From the NCBI RefSeq assembly GCF_030691135.1, contig NZ_JAUYFA010000019.1:1-34382 (forward strand): a stretch of 34,382 bases of DNA, written 5' to 3'. The stretch is from Phreatobacter sp. (GTDB lineage Bacteria > Pseudomonadota > Alphaproteobacteria > Rhizobiales > Phreatobacteraceae). Each line of letters opens with the position of its first letter. Positions within the stretch are counted from its first letter, which is position 1. Below, piece after piece: positions 26,863 to 34,178 of the stretch. The translations under genes were made by a program, and so were the position numbers. The notes under the pieces were generated by a model that worked only from the letters and a program-made list of their open reading frames with translations, was not told where the DNA came from and searched no databases.

Positions 26863-29053
26863 CGTCTCCTCCTTCTGGGCGGTTCTTGTTGTCCCGCTGT
26901 CGGGGCAGCGTGAGCTGGAAGCGTGCGCCTTTCGGCCAGTCCTTGTCGAGCCAGATTTCACCGCCGTGGCTTTCGACGATGCGGCGGCACAGGGCGAGGC
27001 CGAGGCCAAGGCCGGGATAGCGGCTCTCGTCGCGGTGCAGGCGTCGGAAAATCTCGAAGATCCGTTCGCTGTAGAGCGGGTCGATGCCGATGCCGTTGTC
27101 CTCGACGCTGATCTCCCACATCCGGCCGGCTGGACGGGCGCGGATCTTGACGACCAGCGGCTCCTCGCCGCGATACTTGACGGCATTGCCGACGAGGTTC
27201 TGGAACAGCCGCGCCAGCAGGTCGCTGTCGCCCTCGACCTGCGGCAGGTTGAAGACCTTGATGCTGGCGCCGGCGGCGGTGATGTCGGCATCGAGCAGGG
27301 CGACGGCCTCGCGGACCACGGCGCCGAGATCGACCTCCTCGCGCTTGACCAGGGCATAGGCGACCTGCGTATAGGCGATCAGGCTGCGGATGAGGCGCTG
27401 CATGCGCTCGACGCTGGCCATGATGTTGGACGCATAGCCGGCGGCCTCGGCATCAGCATCGCCGATCTTCGCCTTCAGCATGTCGGAGAACATGTTGATG
27501 TGGCGCAGCGGCGCCTGCAGGTCATGCGACACGATGGCGGAGAACTGGCGCAGCGCCTCATTGGTCTGCCGGAGCTTGGTCTCCTGGTCCTGCCGCTCGG
27601 TATCGTCGCGGACCACGACCATAATGTTCGGCTCGTCCGGACCGACGCCGTCGATGCGGCTGTAGGCGGCCTGGATCCAGACCCAGTGTCCCTCCTTGTG
27701 GCGCAGCCGGTGGATGCTGAAACCGAGGTCGCGGCCCTCGCCGAGGGCCCGGATGATCGCCTCGACCCGCGCCCAGTCGTCCGGATGGACGAGGGTGACG
27801 GGTCGCGCCTCCATCAGTTCGTCAGCGGTGTAGCCGAGAAGCCGGTGCGCCGAGGGCGAGGCGTAGAAGATGCGCCCCTCGACAGTGCGCAGCAGGATCA
27901 TGTCGCGGGCGTTCTCGGCGAGCAGCCGATAGCGCTCCTCGCTGGCCCGCAACTCGAGCCCGCGCTGCTCGACGCGCTGCTCGAGTTCGCGGTTGGCACG
28001 GGCGAGGGCCGAGGCCTGGAGGTGGAGCCGGACGGAGGCCCGGCCGAAAGCCTCGCCGACCCTGTTGACCTCGGCGACGTCGGTGCGCGGCACCATTGTC
28101 AGCTGACCGCGCTCCATCGCGACGGCGGCATCCGTCATGGTGGCGTTGGCGCGCGCCAGGCGCCGGACGATGAGGGTCGCCATCACGGTCGCGACGCCGA
28201 TCAGGGCGACCGCGACCAGCAGCATCCAGCCCAGCGACTGCCAGAGCGCCCGGTCGAGGGCCACGACGTCAACACCGAGCGACAGGAGCCAGCCGGAGGA
28301 GGGCAGACGGCTGTACAGGGCCGAAACCTCGACCCCGTCGGGGTTGACGCCGCGCCAGGTGCCGCCGCTCCCCGTCAGCATGTCGAAGGCCGGCAGGGGC
28401 CTGCCCATCAGTTCGGCATGCCGGGACGAGCGGGCGATGATCAGCCCCTCCCGATCGGCAAGGGTCGCATAGAAGGGCGCGGCGACCCCGAAATCGGCCA
28501 TCATGCGGGTGAAGACCTCCGGGCTGAAGGTCGTGGACACGACGGAGACGACCTCCCCGCCACGGATGACGGGCAGGAAGATGGCCACCGCATAGGTTGC
28601 GGTGCCGCGGCTGACGAAGAGGTCGGAGAAGACCGGCCCCTTGCCCGTGATGGCGTCGCCGATCGGGGCGATGACTGACCAGCTCGGCAAGGGGCTCCCC
28701 GGCGGCGCGCTGGTATCGACAAGCAACTGCCCGTCCAGACGCCGCAGGCGGATGTCGATCCCCATGGCGGCGAATTCGCGCGCCTGGGAGTCGAAGCGGG
28801 CGACATCGCCGGCATCGATGGCAGGCGATGTCGCCAGAACGCGCAGGATGGCGAGGCGTGCGGACAAAAGGCGGTCGATCTCGGCCGCGACGTTCTCGCT
28901 GCGCTGCAGGGCACCGGCCTCGAGCTGGCGGCCTTCCGCCTGGGTGTAGCGCCAGGTGAGAAAGGCGGCGAGCAGAAGCAGGGGCACGGTCAGGGCCGCG
29001 GCGAAGGCGGCAAGGTAGATCGCCAGCGAGCGTTCCTTGACTGCGCCGTCCAC
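26828..29053 (-). CDS. Membrane sensor histidine kinase with Cache-like and PAS domains
   Basis: This 741-residue sensor kinase has two membrane helices (about 12-33 and 272-298) that bracket a periplasmic Cache-like domain (about 35-265, with GPVFSDLF and AIFLPVIRGG). A HAMP-like linker with coiled coil follows (about 295-370), then a PAS domain (about 372-488). The HisKA phospho-histidine is H510 (FSAIVSHDLQAPLRH), the ATPase N-box is QNLVGNAVKY (N623), and the G1 box is EDNGIGID with a late GLGLGLALCR. The start is GTG at 29053. The ligand of the Cache domain is unknown. It pairs with the overlapping response regulator; the ArsR gene ends 79 nt upstream on the same strand. Confidence 0.93.
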   Translation of the reverse strand: MDGAVKERSLAIYLAAFAAALTVPLLLLAAFLTWRYTQAEGRQLEAGALQRSENVAAEIDRLLSARLAILRVLATSPAIDAGDVARFDSQAREFAAMGIDIRLRRLDGQLLVDTSAPPGSPLPSWSVIAPIGDAITGKGPVFSDLFVSRGTATYAVAIFLPVIRGGEVVSVVSTTFSPEVFTRMMADFGVAAPFYATLADREGLIIARSSRHAELMGRPLPAFDMLTGSGGTWRGVNPDGVEVSALYSRLPSSGWLLSLGVDVVALDRALWQSLGWMLLVAVALIGVATVMATLIVRRLARANATMTDAAVAMERGQLTMVPRTDVAEVNRVGEAFGRASVRLHLQASALARANRELEQRVEQRGLELRASEERYRLLAENARDMILLRTVEGRIFYASPSAHRLLGYTADELMEARPVTLVHPDDWARVEAIIRALGEGRDLGFSIHRLRHKEGHWVWIQAAYSRIDGVGPDEPNIMVVVRDDTERQDQETKLRQTNEALRQFSAIVSHDLQAPLRHINMFSDMLKAKIGDADAEAAGYASNIMASVERMQRLIRSLIAYTQVAYALVKREEVDLGAVVREAVALLDADITAAGASIKVFNLPQVEGDSDLLARLFQNLVGNAVKYRGEEPLVVKIRARPAGRMWEISVEDNGIGIDPLYSERIFEIFRRLHRDESRYPGLGLGLALCRRIVESHGGEIWLDKDWPKGARFQLTLPRQRDNKNRPEGGDDARSMPETPDR

Positions 29054-29132
29054 GTCGCCCCGCCACGTCCGATTCGCACCGACCCGTGGCGATTATACCA
29101 TTGCGGCAGCGGTTGCGGCGGCAGCCCCGGCG

Positions 29133-29507
29133 TCAGCCGCCACTCGACTCGGCGGTTCCGCAGAAGATGTCGTGGACGACGCTGATGACCCGTCGCACGT
29201 CGTCATTGGCGAGACTGTAGTAGATCGTCTTGCCGTCGCGGCGGGTCGAGACGAAACCCTCGAGGCGCAGGCGCGCGAGCTGCTGCGACACCGTCGGCTG
29301 CCGCAGGGAGAGGATCGTTTCCAGTTCGCCGACCGAGCGCTCCTTCTCCGACAGAAGGCAGAGCAGAACGAGGCGGTTCTCATGGGCGAGCGCCTTGAGG
29401 AACCTGCTGGCATCACGCGCCTTGTCGGCGAGACCGACGGTCGCGGCGGACAGGTCCTCGGCGGCCTGCCAGTCGACCGATGCCGCCTTTGCCATTCCCG
29501 CTGCCAT
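29133..29507 (-). CDS. ArsR-family regulator with BigR/SqrR-like cysteines
   Basis: This 124-residue winged-helix repressor includes FLKALAHENRLVLLCLLSEK, SVGELETIL, the recognition helix RQPTVSQQLARLRLEG and the wing TRRDGKTIYYSL. It contains just two cysteines, C50 (LVLLCLL) and C116 (VVHDIFC) counting from the ATG at 29507, spaced 66 residues apart. That is the spacing of the persulfide/sulfide-responsive pair in BigR and SqrR, and the flanking SVGELE and (H/Y)xIFC contexts agree. It lacks the metal-binding ELCVCDL box of ArsR/SmtB metal sensors. A GTG one codon earlier (29510) is an alternative start. It is likely autoregulated from the A/T-rich stretch upstream (CCTATATCATTT near 29600); its targets are unknown. 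Confidence 0.88.
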   Translation of the reverse strand: MAAGMAKAASVDWQAAEDLSAATVGLADKARDASRFLKALAHENRLVLLCLLSEKERSVGELETILSLRQPTVSQQLARLRLEGFVSTRRDGKTIYYSLANDDVRRVISVVHDIFCGTAESSGG

Positions 29508-29755
29508 CACCGCGTCTCCCGTTGGACCCGCCCCGAACCGCCGCCAAGGCAGGCTCGCGCACCGCGACCGGACGTCCGGCTCGAGGATCGGACAGAGCCT
29601 ATATCATTTCTCGCGTGACCCGTCATAGCGCCGGCTTGCGCATGGCGGCGGCGAGACCGCCGGGACGGTGGCGACACTCCGTCGGGGACACGGCGGGTGG
29701 GCCGCCTGCGAGGATGTCCCTCTGCCCGACCCTGTGCCGGCGGGCGGCGCCCGGG

Positions 29756-30820
29756 CTAGCGCATGGGCGGCGCGTAGAGAATGCCGCCCATCGACCAGAG
29801 CTGATTCATGCCGCGCGGGATCGCAAGCCGCGAGGCGGCTCCGACGTTGCGCTCGTAGACCTCGGCATAGTTGCCCACGGCCCGCACGGCGCGAACGGCG
29901 AAAGCATTGTCGAGGCCGAGTTTGGTACCGAGATCGCCTTCTGCGCCAACGAAGCGGCGCACATCCGGTTTCGTCGATCGCAAAGCCTCGTCAAGCGTGG
30001 TGGTCGAGATACCGAGTTCCTCGGCGTTGACCAGCCCATGACCGACCCACTTCACGATGTTGAACCATGCGACGTCATCGGCGCGAACGACGGGGCCGAG
30101 CGGCTCCTTCGAGATGACGTCGGGCAGGATCACGGCCTCGCCCGGCCTGGCGAGTTTCAGCCGCTCGGCGAAAAGCGCCGACTGGTCGGTGGTCAGGACA
30201 TCACAGCGGCCTTCATCGAGCGCCTTCAAGGCGTCGGCAGCGGTCCGCAGGGTGTGCAGCGTCAACCTCATGGAATTGGCGCGGAAATAGTCGACGACAT
30301 TGAGAGCACTGGTGGTGCCCTCCTGGACACAGACCGGCACACCATCGAGCTCAAGCGCCGAGAGGATGGCCGGTCTGCGCAGGACCATGAAGCCCTGACC
30401 GTCATGAAAGGTGATGCCGGCAAAGAGCAGGCGGAGCCCGGCTTCACGCTCCAGCGTCCACGTGGAATTGCGCGAAAGCACGTCGATGCGGCCCGCCGAC
30501 AGCGCCTCGAAACGCTCGGTGGCCGACAGCGGCACATAGGTGACCTTGCTCGCATCGCCGAGGATCGCCGCGGCGAGCGCCTTGCAGAAATCGACGTCGA
30601 AGCCCGTCCAGCCACCGTCCGCTCGACGATCGGAGAAACCGGCCAATCCCTGGCTGACGCCGCAATTGACGCTGCCGCGCTGCTTCACGGTATCGAGCGT
30701 GGCGGCGCCCCCCGGAAGCATCGTCGCGACAAGCAGGACCGCGGCTGCCGCCAAGACCGCGAGGCGGCCGGAAATGAAGCCGGACAGCGGGCCCGAAATC
30801 GGGCCGGATCGATAAGTCAT
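29756..30820 (-). CDS. Amino-acid ABC transporter substrate-binding protein (AapJ-like), orphan
   Basis: This 354-residue periplasmic binding protein belongs to family 3. The hydrophobic signal peptide spans about 20-40 (LAVLAAAAVLLVATML). The mature part starts ATLDTVKQRGSVNCGVSQGL, with GFDVDFCKALAAAILGD and ATERFEALSAGRIDVL. These are the signature blocks of the general L-amino-acid receptor AapJ, which has an unusual length of about 340. ATG at 30820 has AAGGAG upstream. No permease or ATPase gene adjoins it, so it must either feed a distant importer or be a remnant with another role. The L,D-transpeptidase gene ends 42 nt upstream on the same strand. Confidence 0.9.
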   Translation of the reverse strand: MTYRSGPISGPLSGFISGRLAVLAAAAVLLVATMLPGGAATLDTVKQRGSVNCGVSQGLAGFSDRRADGGWTGFDVDFCKALAAAILGDASKVTYVPLSATERFEALSAGRIDVLSRNSTWTLEREAGLRLLFAGITFHDGQGFMVLRRPAILSALELDGVPVCVQEGTTSALNVVDYFRANSMRLTLHTLRTAADALKALDEGRCDVLTTDQSALFAERLKLARPGEAVILPDVISKEPLGPVVRADDVAWFNIVKWVGHGLVNAEELGISTTTLDEALRSTKPDVRRFVGAEGDLGTKLGLDNAFAVRAVRAVGNYAEVYERNVGAASRLAIPRGMNQLWSMGGILYAPPMR

Positions 30821-30862
30821 GACGCGCTCCTTTCGGCGTCCACAGTCGAGCCCAAGCGGCAA

Positions 30863-31498
30863 TCAGAGTGCGGCAGCATGACGGATCACCACCTTCGACC
30901 CCACGGGAACCCTCGAATAGAGGTCGATGACATCGCCGTTGGCCAAGCGGAAACAGCCAGACGAGACGGCGTGGCCGATCGTTTCCGGCTGGTTGGTGCC
31001 GTGGATCCGATAGACGGTGGATCCGAGATAGAGCGCGCGCGCTCCCATCGGATTGCCGGGGCCGCCGGCCATGAAGCGCGGCAGATAAGGCTGGCGCTGG
31101 ATCATTTCCGGCGGCGGGGTCCAGTCGGGCCATTCCGCCTTGCGCGTGATGCGCACCAGCCCGGACCACGTGAACCCCTCGCGGCCGACGCCGATCCCGT
31201 AGCGCAGTGCCCGGTTGTTGCCGAGAACGACATAGAGAAAGCGCTCGGACGTGTGGACGACGAGTGTGCCCACCGGATCATGAGACCGGAAGAACACGAG
31301 CTGGCGGGCGAACGGCCCCTCGCGGATGACCGCCTCTTCGGTGGAGACGCGGCCGGGCTCGTCGCCGATCGTCAGGGTCTCGCGCATGGCGGCGGGCGAT
31401 GCGGCCTGCGCCAGGGCAGCCGCCGGAATGACGGCAATAAGGGCCGCGAGGATAATGCCGCGGCTGGGAGTCGAACGTCGAAACAGGCGCGCGATCAT
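30863..31498 (-). CDS. L,D-transpeptidase (YkuD domain)
   Basis: This 211-residue exported protein cross-links peptidoglycan or attaches proteins to it. The signal peptide is MIARLFRRSTPSRGIILAAL onward, with cleavage near ALA at about residue 30. The YkuD catalytic motif is present: H166 (YRIHGTNQ), TIGHAVSSGCFRLAN with C182 as nucleophile and its arginine. FMAGGPGNPMGARALYLG is the typical approach to the active site. Length is usual for short alphaproteobacterial members. ATG at 31498 has only a weak ribosome binding site. It lies between the lipoprotein gene (32 nt upstream) and the orphan AapJ-like gene downstream, all on the minus strand. Confidence 0.93.
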   Translation of the reverse strand: MIARLFRRSTPSRGIILAALIAVIPAAALAQAASPAAMRETLTIGDEPGRVSTEEAVIREGPFARQLVFFRSHDPVGTLVVHTSERFLYVVLGNNRALRYGIGVGREGFTWSGLVRITRKAEWPDWTPPPEMIQRQPYLPRFMAGGPGNPMGARALYLGSTVYRIHGTNQPETIGHAVSSGCFRLANGDVIDLYSRVPVGSKVVIRHAAAL

Positions 31499-31530
31499 GG
31501 CGGGGCTTTCAAGAATTTCGGGCGCGGGGA

Positions 31531-32046
31531 TCAGCGGGCTGTGGTGGCGCCGCTGCCCGGGCAGCGGACATAGACGAAGGTGCCGTAGCGGGCGTGGATG
31601 TCGGGAGCGACGAACCGCATGATGATGAGGTTGTCCGTCAGGGACAGGATTTCGCGGTCCTGCGGATGGCCGGGCGGAGCGTCGAAGCCGAGATAGGTCT
31701 TGCCGTCGGCAGTCCCCTTGAGGGTCAACTCGTAGAGCTTGGCATCGTCCGCGACATGCATCATCACGCCGTCCGTCGGGCCTCTGGCGACCACATAGGG
31801 CAGACGACAATGCTGGCGCGCCATGGATTCCGTTCGAGACCTGTCGCGATCCTCGCGGTAACTCGCCACGCCCCAAGAGCCGACAAGGGCGGTGACCGGA
31901 TAGGCTGCGGCGACACGGGAGGGCTGAGGCGGCGCCTGCATAGCCGGACCGGAGGGTGCCGAGGCACAGCCCGCCAGAACGAGCGCGGAGGCCATGGCCC
32001 ACCAGCGTGAGGCACGGGTCGATCGACAAACAACGGACTGCAGCAC
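31531..32046 (-). CDS. Predicted lipoprotein of unknown function
   Basis: This 171-residue protein has a lipoprotein signal peptide: basic region CRSTRASRWW, hydrophobic MASALVLAG and the lipobox LAGC, with C27 as the lipidated residue. After a proline-rich linker (APSGPAMQAPPQPS) the mature domain reads TALVGSWGVASYRED and ends TFVYVRCPG. It is not a family I can name. The start is GTG at 32046 with CGGAG 7 nt upstream; an ATG at 31995 would remove most of the basic region. It lies immediately upstream of the L,D-transpeptidase, so a role at the cell envelope is plausible. Confidence 0.78.
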   Translation of the reverse strand: MLQSVVCRSTRASRWWAMASALVLAGCASAPSGPAMQAPPQPSRVAAAYPVTALVGSWGVASYREDRDRSRTESMARQHCRLPYVVARGPTDGVMMHVADDAKLYELTLKGTADGKTYLGFDAPPGHPQDREILSLTDNLIIMRFVAPDIHARYGTFVYVRCPGSGATTAR

Positions 32047-32410
32047 TTCCCGACTCCGGCTTCAGCCTGACTGCGCTATTGAAGAATCTTCCTCATCGGT
32101 TGGCAATGGGCACAAGGCTGGGCGTGGCAAAGATCCGACGCCGGTCGCGGGTCGGCATGTGTCGCCGCAGCGATCTCGTCGCAGTCCGACGCCGATACTG
32201 CGCCGCACAACTTGCGGAGGCTGCCTGCCTTCCGTGTAACGTCACCGGTGCGCTCGTGTTTTCCGCCCGGCGGGGCCTTTTATCGCTCGCGTCTCTCTGC
32301 GTAATCTGACAGAGTTTGACTGCCCATGCGGGCAGGTGCTGGCGCACCTCAGGCGCGACCGTCGCGTCGGCCCTGACGGAGGTACGTCCGTCCAGGTAGT
32401 GGAGTTCAAC
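32047..32410. promoter_or_regulatory. Intergenic region with hairpin-rich leader upstream of Gly/Arg-rich protein
   Basis: No gene is supported in this 364-bp gap between divergent genes. Close to the plus-strand gene two perfect stems overlap by two bases: CTGCCC-ATGC-GGGCAG (32320-32335) and AGGTGC-TGGC-GCACCT (32334-32349). A third weaker palindrome GGAGGTACGTCC follows. They would form in the 5' leader RNA of the gene starting at 32411. TTGACT at 32315-32320 resembles a -35 box, but a -10 partner is not clear. The left half must hold the promoter for the minus-strand lipoprotein gene; no clear boxes were identified there. Confidence 0.45.
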
Positions 32411-32863
32411 ATGACCATCTTCCGAGGCAGCCGCCTGGCTGCATCCTTCGCCGTGACGATGCTCGCGTCCGGCCTGACCTTCGGCATGCCGTCCTCGGCC
32501 GCGCGCGCCGCGTCGCTCATCGACGTCGCGCCTTTCTCGTCCCTCGACGCCACACACTCGCCGGTCGAAATGCAGCGTCGCGGCGACGGCTTCCGCCGCG
32601 GCGGCCCTGGCTTTCGTGGCCCCCGCCCAGGCTTCGCTGGACGTCCCGGCGTCGGTGGACGTCCCGGCTTCCGTGGCGGACGTGGCGGCGGCAATGTCGG
32701 CGCGGCGATCGGCCTCGGCGCTGCGGCCCTGATCATCGGCGGCGCTGCCGCTGCAGCGGCCTCTCAGCGCGAGAGCTACCGGGAGCGGGAGTGCTGGATC
32801 GAGCGTCGCTGGGTCGACACCCCCTACGGCCCGGAGCGTCGCCGCGTGCGCATCTGCGAATAA
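32411..32863 (+). CDS. Small secreted Gly/Arg/Pro-rich protein
   Basis: This 150-residue protein starts MTIFRGSRLAASFAVTMLAS, an apparent signal peptide with cleavage near ARA (about residue 33). A low-complexity stretch (about 56-94) is built of short units such as RGGPGFRGPRPGFAGRPG. A hydrophobic glycine/alanine segment (about 96-118) could be a second membrane anchor. The highly charged tail RECWIERRWVDTPYGPERR has two cysteines (C128 and C149) that may form a disulfide. Similar short proteins with the same tail type occur in Hyphomicrobiales and have no known role (recalled, not verified). ATG at 32411 has GGAG 6 nt upstream. A strong terminator follows. Confidence 0.85.
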   Translation: MTIFRGSRLAASFAVTMLASGLTFGMPSSAARAASLIDVAPFSSLDATHSPVEMQRRGDGFRRGGPGFRGPRPGFAGRPGVGGRPGFRGGRGGGNVGAAIGLGAAALIIGGAAAAAASQRESYRERECWIERRWVDTPYGPERRRVRICE

Positions 32864-32884
32864 GCCGTCTTTCGTGAATTCATG

Positions 32885-32922
32885 AGCCGGCCTCGTTCCT
32901 TCGGGAGCGAGGCCGGCTTTTT
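32885..32922 (+). terminator. Rho-independent terminator
   Basis: The stem AGCCGGCCTCG (32885-32895) pairs with CGAGGCCGGCT (32908-32918) and can extend through TTCC/GGAG to a TTCG tetraloop. It is followed by a run of five T. It lies 22 nt after the stop of the Gly/Arg-rich protein gene and is the clearest intrinsic terminator in the window. Confidence 0.92.
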
Positions 32923-33036
32923 GCTGCCCGTGGGCGAAGGGGGCACGTCGGAAGGGGCCGTATTCGGGTACCGACATTTCGCCTCCGTTTCATAGTAGCC
33001 TCGCTGAAAGTTCCCCCGATGCAGCCGGAGCCTGGC

Positions 33037-33480
33037 ATGCGGCAGTTGACCCGCCTCATGATCATTGACGACGAACTTCACGACATCGGGTTCATGCTGC
33101 AGTTCTTCGAGGAACGGATTCCCGATTGCGCCTTCGAGACGTTCAGTTCCGCCGAGGAGGCCCTGTCGCGTCTGCATTTCGCCGAGGCGCGGGGTGACAA
33201 TCCGCACCTGCCGGAAGATCCCGACATCATCATCCTCGACCTGAAGCTCGGCGCCATGGACGGGTTCGACTTCCTGAAATCGCTGCGCCGCGACGAACAC
33301 ATGCGCCATATCCCGGTGATCGTCATTTCGGGCACGGATTCGCCCCGGGCCGTCGACCGTGCCTACGAGTTCGGCGCCAACGCCATGTTCAGGAAGCCGG
33401 CCTCGCTGGACGGCTATCGTGGGATGATCTGGGCGATCGTCGACTACTGGCAGCGAACGGCCCGTCACGCCGCAGCCTGA
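33037..33480 (+). CDS. Single-domain response regulator (Rcp1-like), orphan
   Basis: This 147-residue receiver domain has no output domain. The acidic pocket is IIDDE, the phosphorylation site D68 (IIILDLKLGAMDG), the switch residues IVISGTDS and the lysine K120 (MFRKPASL). The C-terminal tail MIWAIVDYWQRTARH resembles that of the regulator at 26458-26862, placing both in the Rcp1-like group. ATG at 33037 was chosen because CGGAG lies 6 nt upstream; the ATG at 33019 has only a weak site and adds MQPEPG. No histidine kinase gene is adjacent, so its partner may be elsewhere, or may be the kinase at 26828-29053. Confidence 0.9.
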   Translation: MRQLTRLMIIDDELHDIGFMLQFFEERIPDCAFETFSSAEEALSRLHFAEARGDNPHLPEDPDIIILDLKLGAMDGFDFLKSLRRDEHMRHIPVIVISGTDSPRAVDRAYEFGANAMFRKPASLDGYRGMIWAIVDYWQRTARHAAA

Positions 33481-33687
33481 GGGACGCAGGGCTGCGGCTG
33501 GACCGATCCGACGTCCCTCGACGCGGCTGCTGCTGCGGGTTCCAGCGCCGTGCCGCCCATGGGCGGCGCCGGGCTGGCGGTGCCGGCAAGGTGCGGCGGC
33601 GTCCGTCGGCAGCCGCCGTCTTGATGTCGGAGCCGGTCCTGAGGCAAAGCCCTTGCGACCACGCGTCGGAGCCCTTCGGAGATTCGC

Positions 33688-34038
33688 ATGACCCGCGCCG
33701 CCCTTCTCACCCTCGCCCTCCTCGTCGCGCCGGGCGCTGCGGCCGCCCGTGACGTCGGCTGCCGGATCGAACAGACCGGACGGGTCGTGCTCGACCGGAC
33801 CTGCGATTTTGCCCCCAACGGCCGTGACGGGTCCTTCACCCTGTCGCCGCGCGGCGGCGGTCAGGGCGCGCTTTTCGGGTCGATCCTGATGGTATCGATC
33901 TCGGTCATCGAGCCTGGCCTGGCGGAAGTGCGGGGATTGACCCGCGACGGCATCAATTCGCGCTGGGGCGCGGCTCGCCGTTCGGTCCGCGACGGGGCAT
34001 GCTGGGAGGGAAGCGACTTCCGGGTCTGTGCCCGCTGA
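33688..34038 (+). CDS. Small secreted protein of unknown function
   Basis: This 116-residue protein has a signal peptide MTRAALLTLALLVAPGAAAA with cleavage near AAA-RD (about residue 20). The mature part has four cysteines (in VGCRIE, RTCDFAP, GACWEG and RVCAR), suggesting two disulfides in the periplasm. GSFTLSPRGGG and GLTRDGINSRWGAARRS are the most distinctive parts. I do not recognise a named family. ATG at 33688 has GGAG about 7 nt upstream. It is transcribed alone; the 207 bp before it hold no other gene that I can support. Confidence 0.75.
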   Translation: MTRAALLTLALLVAPGAAAARDVGCRIEQTGRVVLDRTCDFAPNGRDGSFTLSPRGGGQGALFGSILMVSISVIEPGLAEVRGLTRDGINSRWGAARRSVRDGACWEGSDFRVCAR

Positions 34039-34178
34039 AGAGCGTCACTCTGCCGGGACTGAACGCCCCGCCGGGGGAACCTGGGCCAACCAGAACGCAC
34101 GATCTGGACAAGGGCAGAATGATCCTTGCCTGCCGACCAGCCGCCTTCGAAGGTCTCAGGTTCCCTGGAGCGTGCCGT

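Noticed and set aside
26576-28678. Long plus-strand open frame antisense to the histidine kinase
   Set aside because: Shadow frame; the kinase motifs on the minus strand are complete.
32258-32280. CCGCCCGGCGGGGCCTTTT as an intrinsic terminator
   Set aside because: The stem is very short with a tiny loop, the T-run is offset, and no plus-strand gene lies upstream to end there.
32093-32977. Open frame on the minus strand across the Gly/Arg-rich gene and its leader
   Set aside because: Alanine/arginine-rich antisense frame; the plus-strand gene has a signal peptide, ribosome site and terminator.
33481-33687. Possible small gene between the response regulator and the secreted protein
   Set aside because: Only an antisense frame without a ribosome site or domain; nothing supportable was found in these 207 bp.
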